Source: an uncultured Gammaproteobacteria bacterium
GTDB lineage: Bacteria > Pseudomonadota > Gammaproteobacteria > Arenicellales > UBA868
Direction of reading: 5' to 3'
DNA length: 10,669 bases
Assembly: GCA_913051905.1 (NCBI GenBank)
Contig: CAJXBY010000086.1
Span: 1 to 10,669 of the forward strand
In this document: piece after piece, positions 1 through 6,661 of the stretch
Layout: every line of letters begins with the position of its first letter
Numbering within the stretch: the first letter of the stretch is position 1
Translations under genes and position numbers: made by a program
The notes under the pieces: model-generated
The model's database searches: none
Told to the model about the DNA's origin: nothing
The model's input: only the letters and a program-made list of their open reading frames with translations

Positions 1-172
1 CCGTTCGTGCCGCACGGGACGCCACCGCTTCACCTGCTAGGTCTGCTGCCAGCTTCTGGTCTGCGGCTGCAAGTGCCTGCGTCTGGGATCCAAGCCCCGT
101 CACCTTATCCGAAATAGCCGTTCGTGCCGCACGGGACGCCACCGCTTCACCTGCTAGGTCTGCTGCCAGCTT
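1..172. repeat. Perfect 55-bp direct repeat, period 117 bp (39 codons)
   Basis: Bases 1-55 and 118-172 are identical, with an offset of 117 bp, and diverge at 56 versus 173. The repeat lies inside the coiled-coil gene and encodes the segment LAADLAGEAVASRAART twice in frame. The left copy begins exactly at the window edge, so the identity probably continues outside. Perfect DNA identity, where older copies of the same unit in this protein share only protein-level similarity, points to a recent duplication or gene conversion. Confidence 0.95.
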
Positions 173-1522
173 GTCATCGGCGGTCCTGAGCTCACCTATC
201 TCAGCCATAAGCGCCAAGTTTCGGGCCTCCAGCGAGGCCATGCGTGCCGCCATTGCTTCGGCTGTCGACTGTGCAGCTGCCGCCTGTGCGGCCAGATCAG
301 ACGTCAGATTCTCGTCTGTGGCTCTCAATTCACCGATCTGTTCCGCGAGAGCCGAGGTGCTGCCCTCCAATGAAGTCACGCGTACCGCCGTCGTTTCTGC
401 TACGGCCTTTGTATTTGTTGCCTGCGCCTCCAGATCAGTCCTTAGCTGCGAACGTTCAATCTGGCCAGCTGCGACTTCATTCTGCAGCCGGACAGCGTCC
501 TGCCGCCATCGCTCGAGATCTCCCGAAAGGGTTTCAATCAATACTCTGGCTTCGTTGGTGTTTGCAAGCATTTCCTCACGCTCTGCCTTCGCACTTGCCA
601 GGACCTGCCCCAACTCAGTCAGATCTTTTGTTGAACCGGCAAGTTTCTCCGACAACGTGTCGACTCCTTCGAGAGCTTTTGTCGACTGAGCCTCCTGCCG
701 TTTAAGATCAGCCCCAAGCTGCTCGCTCTGTGTCGTAAATCCCTGAACCTGTGCAGACAGGACCGAGGTCATGTTCTCCAACGATGTCAGGCTCTGGGCG
801 AGCTGCCCGAAGTCCTGCTGCCACAATACAAACTCGCGGGAGGCAGATTCGATAGCACCCAACCTGTCGGAGATCGCTGTCTGCTCAGCTTTTATGCCAG
901 CAGTCTGCGCGGTCATCCCCGTTTTTAGTTGTTCGTCCTGAGTTTGTAGTTTCACCAGAGTTTGTTCGAGCTGAGAAAAGCGACTGCGCCACTGCTCAAG
1001 ATCGGTAGACAGGCCCTTGAGAGTTGCCAGACTATTGGTCATCGCGTCCCGCGCGGCAGCCGTCTGATCAGCAATTTGATCACGCTCCGTACGAAGACTC
1101 GTCAATGTCTGCCCTAACTGGTTAAAGTCGCTTCGCCACTGCTCAACATCACCTGCGAGCGCCTCTAGCGACGTCAAGCGCTCTGACATTAGCGCCTCGG
1201 CAGCACTGGTCCTGGCAGCCTGAGCCGCGAGGTCTGTCCTTAACTGTTGACTCTCGCCCTGTAATGCCTCGTCCCACGTCGAAAGCTCGGAAGAGCGCGA
1301 CTCGAGGGATACCACCCTTTCCGTGATGGCGGTCCGGCCCGTACGAGCCTCAGCGATCTGCCCCTCCAGATTCTTCTGCAGCTCCAGATTATCGGCTCGA
1401 TGAAGATCAGCATCATTCTGAACGTAAAGAACACCGACGATACCGGCAACAGCCAGTAGGACAACCGCACTCCATAATCCCGCAGACCCTGTCAATGCAC
1501 TTGGTTGCTGTTTTTCAGCCAT
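1..1522 (-). CDS. Membrane-anchored repetitive coiled-coil protein, partial (C-terminus beyond left edge)
   Basis: An uninterrupted minus-strand frame runs from ATG at 1522 off the left edge, giving 507 visible residues and no stop. A Shine-Dalgarno GAGAGG (1534-1529) lies 6 nt before the ATG. Residues 1-16 are short and polar. Residues 17-34 form one hydrophobic helix (LWSAVVLLAVAGIVGVLY), so this is probably a single-pass inner-membrane anchor with the rest in the periplasm (orientation inferred). Everything after about residue 45 is Ala/Gln/Glu/Leu/Ser/Thr-rich, free of Cys and Pro, and reads as coiled coil. Four Trp residues (129, 178, 234, 339), each followed by Arg or Gln, are spaced 49, 56 and 105 residues apart, all multiples of seven. 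From about 361 a Leu-rich unit (RTDLxAQA, then LAADLAGEA) recurs every 46, 46 and 39 residues. I recognise no named family; a scaffold, tether or envelope-spacing role is a guess. Confidence 0.85.
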   Translation of the reverse strand, partial: MAEKQQPSALTGSAGLWSAVVLLAVAGIVGVLYVQNDADLHRADNLELQKNLEGQIAEARTGRTAITERVVSLESRSSELSTWDEALQGESQQLRTDLAAQAARTSAAEALMSERLTSLEALAGDVEQWRSDFNQLGQTLTSLRTERDQIADQTAAARDAMTNSLATLKGLSTDLEQWRSRFSQLEQTLVKLQTQDEQLKTGMTAQTAGIKAEQTAISDRLGAIESASREFVLWQQDFGQLAQSLTSLENMTSVLSAQVQGFTTQSEQLGADLKRQEAQSTKALEGVDTLSEKLAGSTKDLTELGQVLASAKAEREEMLANTNEARVLIETLSGDLERWRQDAVRLQNEVAAGQIERSQLRTDLEAQATNTKAVAETTAVRVTSLEGSTSALAEQIGELRATDENLTSDLAAQAAAAQSTAEAMAARMASLEARNLALMAEIGELRTADDKLAADLAGEAVASRAARTAISDKVTGLGSQTQALAAADQKLAADLAGEAVASRAART

Positions 1523-1899
1523 AAACAACCTCTCAGCGGTCAGACCCGTCATCCTTCAGTAACCGGTGTTTAAGTATTTTTCTCATACACATTCGGAGCA
1601 CTTTTGAAAGCGTATTATCCGGTTATTGAGCCAGACTATCCACCACAGCAATCCTGATTTGGCCCTCAAAGTCAATAACATCCTAAAAACCCCAGAATTT
1701 TGGGTTCTGTCGGCCGAGGCGATTGGTTGCAAATTAGGATTTGGCTCAATCCAGAGCGCTCCAGTGCCAGCAGACTGCCGAACTTATGGTTGGAGGGGGA
1801 ATTCTTCTGAGCAACCACCTTTCGTTGGGCGAGCCAAATCCATACGACCTGTTCCGGTCCCTGCTCAGACTGAAACGGTGTTCTTTTGGGACTGGGCAG
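1523..1899. other. 377-bp gap without a supported gene
   Basis: This gap lies between the end of the DUF3096-like gene and the start of the coiled-coil gene, both on the minus strand, so it should hold the promoter of the latter; I could not pick a convincing -35/-10 pair. A plus-strand frame starting with TTG at 1626 and a nested ATG frame at 1741 have no ribosome binding site and no recognisable protein character. An 11-bp perfect inverted repeat is listed separately. There is no intrinsic terminator with a clear U-tract. Confidence 0.6.
1737..1841. repeat. 11-bp perfect inverted repeat, arms 83 bp apart
   Basis: GGATTTGGCTC (1737-1747) is matched by its reverse complement GAGCCAAATCC (1831-1841). 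Nine bases of the left arm region (TGGCTCAAT, 1742-1750) also have an inverted partner, ATTGAGCCA, at 1625-1633. No transposase, target duplication or strong long stem accompanies them. They could be the ends of a decayed small element, or chance. Confidence 0.5.
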
Positions 1900-2097
1900 T
1901 CAGTAACGCAGGATCATCCGAATGAGTGATTCACCGCTGTGCCGTGCAAGCCGGCGTCTGTGCCAGGCACTGGCGACAATCAAAACCCCGATCACGATCA
2001 ACAGCACCGATACAATCAATGACAGAAACGGCGGGTAGAGCGCGATGAACACACCCGCAATGATGATGATTAATCCGGCTAACATGTTCTTTTCCAC
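1900..2097 (-). CDS. Small two-helix membrane protein, DUF3096-like
   Basis: This 65-residue protein has two hydrophobic segments, about residues 6-21 (LAGLIIIIAGVFIALY) and 24-45 (FLSLIVSVLLIVIGVLIVASA), joined by a short PP turn. A basic tail (HRRRLAR) should lie on the cytoplasmic side. The pattern of a Leu/Ile/Gly-rich hairpin of about 50 residues matches what I know of the DUF3096 family, whose function is unknown. The start is uncertain: GTG at 2097 gives the whole frame but has no visible Shine-Dalgarno, while ATG at 2085 (residue 5) follows GGAAAAG at an unusually short spacing. The gene is divergent from the M24-like gene at 2293. Confidence 0.65.
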   Translation of the reverse strand: MEKNMLAGLIIIIAGVFIALYPPFLSLIVSVLLIVIGVLIVASAWHRRRLARHSGESLIRMILRY

Positions 2098-2218
2098 TGC
2101 CGAATATGGAGGTGATCTGAGCCAGATTCAAGCAGTCTTGTTCCGGAGGCCTTATTCTACTGCGACAAGAGCCGCCATGGCGAAATGGATGGCTTCAAGA
2201 CAATCAGGAGCGTAATCT

Positions 2219-2240
2219 GAACCTGGGCATACCCGGGTTC
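2219..2240. promoter_or_regulatory. Strong inverted repeat upstream of the M24-like gene
   Basis: The arms GAACCTGGG (2219-2227) and CCCGGGTTC (2232-2240) are complementary over 9 bp with one G-T pair and enclose the 4-base loop CATA. The repeat sits in the divergent intergenic region, about 52 bp before the ATG at 2293, and has no T-run after it on either strand. It is more likely an operator or leader hairpin than a terminator. Confidence 0.55.
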
Positions 2241-2273
2241 CGAAAGAAGTCCCGCTCAGTCTATTTGAAAGAG

Positions 2274-2285
2274 TCCTGATCAGGA
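2274..2285. promoter_or_regulatory. 12-bp perfect palindrome overlapping the M24-like ribosome binding site
   Basis: TCCTGATCAGGA (2274-2285) is fully self-complementary. It overlaps AGGAG (2282-2286), which lies 6 nt before the ATG at 2293 and is the ribosome binding site that decides this start. A protein bound here, or an intermolecular RNA pairing, would cover the ribosome binding site. Chance occurrence cannot be excluded. Confidence 0.5.
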
Positions 2286-2292
2286 GCATCTG

Positions 2293-3444
2293 ATGCCGAC
2301 ACACTTCAGCACCAAAGAAATGCAGGCCCGCCGTAAAGCCGTAGTGACACGGCTGGATGAACTCGGACTCGACGGCCTGCTGATGTTCAAGCAGGAGTCC
2401 ATGTACTACCTGACCGGCTACGACTCATTTGGTTTCAGTTTGTTTCAGTGTCTTGTCATCGACAGTGATGGCAATACTGCGCTGTTAACCCGATTGCCAG
2501 ACTTGCGCCAAGCTCGGTATACCTCGGACATCAAGGACATCCGGCTCTGGCACGATGTCGAAGGTGTGAATCCGGCTTTGGAGTTGCTCGGCATGCTCGA
2601 GGACTTGGGGTTCCAGCGTGGGACCCTGGGGATCGAGTTTGATTCTTACGGGCTTAAAGCTCAAAGCTGGCGACTCCTTGAGCCTGTTCTGGCGAATTTC
2701 TGTACGCTGACCGATGCCTCCACCCTGGTCGATAGATTTCGTGCAGTCAAAAGCCCAAAGGAAATCGAGTACATTCGCAAAGCCGCTGCACTTTCAGACG
2801 ATGCCTGGGATGAGGCTGTCCGACTCGCTCAACCTGGTATTTTTGAAGGCGAAATCCTGGCTGCAATGCAGGGCGCTGTATTTCGCGGCGATGGCGATTA
2901 CGCCGGCAACGAATTCATCATCGGCTCGGGTCCAAGCGCACTGCTGGTCCGATACCACAGCGGCAGGCGGCACCTTGGAACTGAAGACCAACTGACGCTG
3001 GAGTGGTCCGGCGCTTACCGGCGCTATCACGCGGCCATGATCCGTACATTACTCATAGGCGAGACCCATACCGACCACCTGCGCATGCACCGTGTCTGTA
3101 CAGAGGCTTTGATCGCCTGTGAGGCCGCGGTCCAACCCGGACGCAGCATGGGTATGGTCTACAAAGCACACGCAGAGGTCATGGATTCTGCCGGTTTTAG
3201 CGACCACCGCATGCACGCCTGCGGGTATGGGATGGGAGCCGTCTACAACCCGTTGTGGGTGGACCCACCCATGTTCTATCAGGATAACCCCCTGATCATG
3301 CAGACTGGCAACGTCTTTTTCCTTCATATGATCCTGGCTAACTCTGACACTGGCCGGGCAATGACGCTTGGACACAGCGTGCTGGTCACTGCCAACGGAT
3401 GCGAACGCCTGAGCCGGTCATCTCTGGAACTGGTGATTAACTAA
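2293..3444 (+). CDS. Creatinase/M24-family ('pita-bread') protein without canonical metal ligands
   Basis: This 383-residue protein matches the full two-domain length of creatinase, prolidase-like and DoeA-type enzymes. An N-terminal creatinase domain (about 10-145, including MYYLTGYDSFG at 37-47) precedes the M24 domain (about 150-370, beginning DRFRAVKSPKEIEYIRKAA). The five metal ligands of M24 peptidases (Asp, Asp, His, Glu, Glu) all appear replaced: the first Asp by Glu237 in LEWSG, the second by His246 in YRRYHAAMIRT, the His region by CGYGMG (310-315), the first Glu by His345 in FFLHMIL, and the last by LGHSVLV (359-365). His222 in VRYHSG is near where creatinase keeps a catalytic His. 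This suggests a metal-independent C-N hydrolase such as creatinase, or an ectoine-hydrolase-like enzyme, rather than a peptidase; the substrate is unknown. The start is set by AGGAG 6 nt upstream. Confidence 0.85.
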   Translation: MPTHFSTKEMQARRKAVVTRLDELGLDGLLMFKQESMYYLTGYDSFGFSLFQCLVIDSDGNTALLTRLPDLRQARYTSDIKDIRLWHDVEGVNPALELLGMLEDLGFQRGTLGIEFDSYGLKAQSWRLLEPVLANFCTLTDASTLVDRFRAVKSPKEIEYIRKAAALSDDAWDEAVRLAQPGIFEGEILAAMQGAVFRGDGDYAGNEFIIGSGPSALLVRYHSGRRHLGTEDQLTLEWSGAYRRYHAAMIRTLLIGETHTDHLRMHRVCTEALIACEAAVQPGRSMGMVYKAHAEVMDSAGFSDHRMHACGYGMGAVYNPLWVDPPMFYQDNPLIMQTGNVFFLHMILANSDTGRAMTLGHSVLVTANGCERLSRSSLELVIN

Positions 3445-3771
3445 CCCGACACCGCAAACCGATTCCCGAACGGGTCACGAATCGTGAAAGACTGATGAAA
3501 CGAGTCTTCCTCAATAGCTGATAGAGATAATTCGAGTGATTCATACCACCCCCGAGACGCTTTGATATCACCGTCAATCAGATCGAATAGCGCAGCGGTA
3601 CCCGGCACAATCTGATCTGGAGTCAATTGAAGCAGCAGATGCGTCCCGCCCCGTAGTTCAAGAATGGCAATGTCGTCCCCCTCGAAAATCTCGCAAAAGT
3701 GTGTAACTCTGCCGCTCCCGAGTAGGGTCATGCCAGGTCACACCGTGAATGTTTAGCCTGACAATGCTCAT
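3441..3771 (-). pseudogene. VOC (glyoxalase-fold) family gene, N-terminus disrupted by frameshift or internal deletion
   Basis: The minus frame from 3731 to the stop at 3441 encodes a clear VOC C-terminal part: FEGDDIAILELRGGTHLLLQL, then SFTIRDPFGNRFAV at the end. Its ATG at 3731 is preceded two codons earlier by an in-frame TGA, so the first beta-strand is missing. That strand is present in another frame: ATG at 3771 reads MSIVRLNIHGVTWHDP and stops at 3658. Joining the first 13 residues of that frame to the second frame gives about 109 residues, against roughly 115-130 for a single-domain VOC protein. The FYxxLLG helix is partly lost, with LLG remaining at the start of the second frame. 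The likely cause is a deletion not divisible by three near 3731, or a sequencing error. The stop codon overlaps that of the convergent M24-like gene. Confidence 0.7.
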
Positions 3772-3905
3772 TAAGAAAGATGTTCCAGACAGCGCGATCA
3801 ATACGGTATTATTCGGCTTGCTTCACGGAGTTAAAAGGCACCCCATCCTTTCACATTTCTAGAACACCGGTTGACCAGATATCCGGTGTCACGAGGACAG
3901 AATTC

Positions 3906-4379
3906 ATGGCAATTGAACAGGGAAAAAAAGCGCCGTCATTTTCGCTGAATGATCACGAAGGCAATAAGATCAAATTGAGTGACCTCGCAGGGCAATGGGT
4001 CGTACTGTACTTCTACCCGAAAGATGACACCCCGGGCTGTACGATCGAAGCCTGCGATTTCAGTTCAGACCTGAAGGGCTTTCAGAAACTTGGTGCCATT
4101 GTCTATGGGTGCAGTCCGGACTCTATGGAGAGCCACCAGAAATTCATTCGCAAATACAAACTCAAGGTTGGACTTCTATCCGACGCCAACCACAAGACCA
4201 TGGAGAGGTACGGCGCCTGGGGTGAAAAAAATATGTACGGGAAGATCACCTTAGGTGTAATCAGGTCCACCGTGCTGATCGATCCGCAGGGCAGAGTCGC
4301 CCGACACTGGAAGAGGGTCAAGGCGAAAGGTCATGCTGACTCCGTACGCAAGACGCTGGAAGAACTCACCGGGAACTGA
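3906..4379 (+). CDS. bcp: Thioredoxin-dependent peroxiredoxin, BCP/PrxQ type
   Basis: This 157-residue cytoplasmic thiol peroxidase should reduce hydrogen peroxide and organic peroxides using thioredoxin. It has the AhpC/TSA thioredoxin fold throughout: YFYPKDDTPGCTIEAC places the peroxidatic Cys at 45 and the resolving Cys at 50, the five-residue spacing typical of atypical 2-Cys BCP proteins. The conserved Arg is R120 in GVIRSTVLIDPQG, and the length is standard for the family. The frame is open back to an ATG at 3780, but the start is placed at 3906. GAGGA (3893-3897) lies 8 nt before this ATG, and the family begins here with a sequence like MAIEQGKKAPSFSL; the 42 upstream residues resemble nothing in the family. 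Its neighbours are unrelated, so it is probably transcribed alone. Confidence 0.95.
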   Translation: MAIEQGKKAPSFSLNDHEGNKIKLSDLAGQWVVLYFYPKDDTPGCTIEACDFSSDLKGFQKLGAIVYGCSPDSMESHQKFIRKYKLKVGLLSDANHKTMERYGAWGEKNMYGKITLGVIRSTVLIDPQGRVARHWKRVKAKGHADSVRKTLEELTGN

Positions 4380-4457
4380 CTGGCCTTCAAGTAGACTCTG
4401 ACGGCCTGTCATCCACCTCAAAGGATAGACCTCGCCCTGACGTGTGACCTGAAGTTA

Positions 4458-5192
4458 CTACTGGGCAGCTAACGCAGCGTTGGCAAACGAGGCCAGATCA
4501 GGAAATACGGCCTCGACCTCCGGCCAATCCTCGAGCGCCGCGGTCGCACCCCAGCCGCCCCCTGATGAGAGGTTCTGACGGTCAATCCATACGCTATACA
4601 GACCCGCTACTTTTGCCGGCTGGTGGTCATGATAAAGGCTCTGAGCCACATGCAGGATGCAGGATGAGTCGATTCCGAAGTCCTTATCCAGAGCACTGAA
4701 AAGATAGTCAAAATTGGCTGAATCAGGTTTGTATGACCCAATCCGCTCCGCGGTATAGATGGCATCGAACTCTACCTCCAAGTGACGGTTCGATGCGGCA
4801 AACCCGGCCTCGTGAACATTTGACAGAATGACCAGGCGGTAGCGATCCTTGAGTCGCCGGAGGGCCTCACTGCTGTCCGGAAAGGCGGGCCAGCGCCCTA
4901 CCGAATGTCCAAATTCGCGGTTAAGCACCGCATCAGTGACAAGATCATTGGCACCGGCGAACTGGTCATGGACATGGCCCAGGACATCGGAATACAACAT
5001 GTCGGGTGCGATCGCTTGCTGGGCATTCTCCAACTCCGCAAAACTACGCAGTACCGTCTGCCGGTCCAGAACGGTATTGTTATTGGCCTTCAGCAGGGGC
5101 TGGAAAGCATCCCAGATTCCGGTTTCCCAGTCGATCAGTGTTCCATAACAGTCAAAACTCAGTGCTTCGAATACGTTGTAGTCCAGGCCCAT
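4458..5192 (-). CDS. HAD-superfamily hydrolase, haloacid dehalogenase type II-like
   Basis: This 244-residue protein has all HAD motifs: motif I SFDCYGTLIDW with nucleophile Asp14, motif II LSN (Ser124-Asn125), motif III Lys155 in GSYKPD, and motif IV HVAQSLYHDHQPAK with His188-Asp189. Phosphatases have a second acid two residues after the nucleophile; here it is Tyr16 (DCYGT). This resembles the DAYGT motif of L-2-haloacid dehalogenases, as does the HVAQSLYHD block. A C-Cl hydrolase or a related 2-hydroxy-acid-forming enzyme is therefore possible, but many such proteins have unknown substrates. AAGGAA (5205-5200) precedes the ATG by 7 nt. The start lies 45 bp after the aminotransferase stop on the same strand, consistent with co-transcription. 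The cap domain lies between about residues 20 and 100. Confidence 0.85.
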   Translation of the reverse strand: MGLDYNVFEALSFDCYGTLIDWETGIWDAFQPLLKANNNTVLDRQTVLRSFAELENAQQAIAPDMLYSDVLGHVHDQFAGANDLVTDAVLNREFGHSVGRWPAFPDSSEALRRLKDRYRLVILSNVHEAGFAASNRHLEVEFDAIYTAERIGSYKPDSANFDYLFSALDKDFGIDSSCILHVAQSLYHDHQPAKVAGLYSVWIDRQNLSSGGGWGATAALEDWPEVEAVFPDLASFANAALAAQ

Positions 5193-5237
5193 GAGAGGCT
5201 TCCTTTTTTTCGTTACCCGAATTCCGTCAGCGCTTAA

Positions 5238-6461
5238 TCACCGAACAGCCGGACTGCCGGCCCTGCTGAGTGACTCGGCTGCGCTTTCAACCGCGCCACT
5301 GCCGTGAGCTACGCCCAGAGCTTTGAAAGCCGTATCCATTGTCGCCAGTGCGCCCAGCAGCATGGGCGGATTCAGGTGCCCCATATGACCAATTCGAAAC
5401 ACCGATTTACCATCCATATATTCCGGCAAATCGAAGCCCAGACCCAGTCCCAAAGTCAGACCGGCTTGGTCCTCGCACCAGCGACGCATGCGGGCCATGT
5501 CACAGCCTTTCGCCCGAACAGTAGTTACCGCGTGGGAACGGTACGCGGGATCGTCGATGTTGCACCGAAGGGGACCACCACGTCCCCAGGCCTCCACCGC
5601 GGCCCACACGGCCCGGGCCAGTTCGGCATGCCGCAACCAGACCACCTCGCGCCCCTCTTCCGCGATCATGTCTAGAGCAGCCCGTTGTGCAAACAGAAGG
5701 TGAGTCGGCGCCGTACCACAGAAACGCTGGTAAAACACGTCGGGCTCGACCCGCGGCCGCCAGTCCCAATACGGTGACGGAAATGGAACCTGCTCAGAGC
5801 ACTCCCGGGCCTTGTCGTTGAACAGCAGGTAGCCCAGTCCCGGCGGCGTCATCAGGCCTTTCTGGCAGGCCGTCACCGTGACATCGACACCCCAGGCATC
5901 CATCTCATACCGGTCACAACCAAACGATGCAATTGTATCCACCACCAGCAGTGCCGGATGCCCGGTTTGATCGAGAACCCTGCGAAGCCCGGCGATGTCA
6001 TTGCACACTGAGCTTGCTGTATCGGTATGTACCGTCATGACAGCTTTGATTCGATGATCTTTATCCGCATCAAGCCTAATCTGGACTGCCTCAGTGTCGA
6101 CTGGACCGGTTCTTCCGAAATCGATTTCCTCGACATCAACCCCCATTCGCTGGCCGATTCCTGCCCAGCTCCCCCCGAAGGAACCGCTGTTCAAGAACAA
6201 GGCCTTATCACCGGGCGCTAACAGATTACTGATCGCCGCCTCCCACACACCATGCCCGTTACAGATATAAAGTGCGGCTTTTCCCTTGGTGCCCGCAAGC
6301 TCGGCCAGGTCTGCGAGAATACTGTCCGTCATCCCGATCATCTCGCCTTCGTAAATGTTCGGTGCCGGCTGGTGCATCGCGTTCAAGACGCGGTCTGGCA
6401 TGATCGATGGGCCGGGCGTTAGAAAAAGGTCACGCCCGGAAGACAAAGACAGTGATGGCAT
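5238..6461 (-). CDS. Class V PLP-dependent aminotransferase, serine/alanine-glyoxylate type
   Basis: This 407-residue fold-type I enzyme opens with the family's LFLTPGPSIMPDRVLNAMHQP. The PLP-binding Lys is K201 in TACQKGLMTPPGLG, the ring-stacking and pairing region is HTDTASSV with Asp175 in VVDTIAS, and an RIGHMGHL motif near the C-terminus matches the substrate-carboxylate Arg region of AGXT/SGAT enzymes. The expected reaction is amino transfer from serine or alanine to glyoxylate, giving glycine, but related 2-aminoethylphosphonate or aspartate-type activities cannot be excluded. The frame extends to an ATG at 6497, but the start at 6461 is preferred because AGGAG (6474-6470) is 8 nt upstream, whereas the longer start has no ribosome binding site. 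It is the first gene of a likely two-gene unit with the HAD hydrolase. Confidence 0.88.
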   Translation of the reverse strand: MPSLSLSSGRDLFLTPGPSIMPDRVLNAMHQPAPNIYEGEMIGMTDSILADLAELAGTKGKAALYICNGHGVWEAAISNLLAPGDKALFLNSGSFGGSWAGIGQRMGVDVEEIDFGRTGPVDTEAVQIRLDADKDHRIKAVMTVHTDTASSVCNDIAGLRRVLDQTGHPALLVVDTIASFGCDRYEMDAWGVDVTVTACQKGLMTPPGLGYLLFNDKARECSEQVPFPSPYWDWRPRVEPDVFYQRFCGTAPTHLLFAQRAALDMIAEEGREVVWLRHAELARAVWAAVEAWGRGGPLRCNIDDPAYRSHAVTTVRAKGCDMARMRRWCEDQAGLTLGLGLGFDLPEYMDGKSVFRIGHMGHLNPPMLLGALATMDTAFKALGVAHGSGAVESAAESLSRAGSPAVR

Positions 6462-6661
6462 GGCGGAAACTCCTGAAGAAACGGCTGTGCCGGGCATCAG
6501 ATCTTACAGCCCGGATCGCATCGGAAACTGGACAAAAAACCGAATTGCGATGATACCACCCGATCCCCTATAGCAGACCAACAAGAGCTGTTCTGAAGCC
6601 CGGCCACCACGCATCGTGGATGATCTTGCCGCATTTACATCGCTTATCTGTTGGCTGGCAG
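6462..6661. other. Intergenic region between the RdhA-like and aminotransferase genes
   Basis: These 200 bp separate two minus-strand genes and should hold the leader of the aminotransferase-HAD unit. A small perfect hairpin, CCACG-CAT-CGTGG (6607-6619), lies about 40 bp beyond the RdhA-like stop but has no U-tract. A TATCAT box on the minus strand lacks a well-spaced -35. No gene is supported here. Confidence 0.5.

Noticed and set aside
171..705. Plus-strand frames of 150-170 codons opposite the coiled-coil gene
   Set aside because: They are antisense shadows of repetitive Ala/Gln/Glu codons and have no motif or ribosome binding site.
1675..1899. Open frame of about 74 codons directly in phase after the DUF3096-like TGA
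   Set aside because: It lacks an early start codon, and its composition does not resemble a membrane-protein tail or known domain; most likely chance.
1626..1925. 99-codon plus-strand frame (TTG start) in the gap before the DUF3096-like gene
   Set aside because: No ribosome binding site and no protein-like composition or known motif; it also runs into the opposite-strand gene.
3780..3905. 42-residue N-terminal extension of the BCP peroxiredoxin
   Set aside because: The ribosome binding site and family alignment both place the start at 3906.
6607..6619. CCACG-CAT-CGTGG hairpin as terminator of the RdhA-like gene
   Set aside because: The stem is only 5 bp and no T-run follows on the minus strand.
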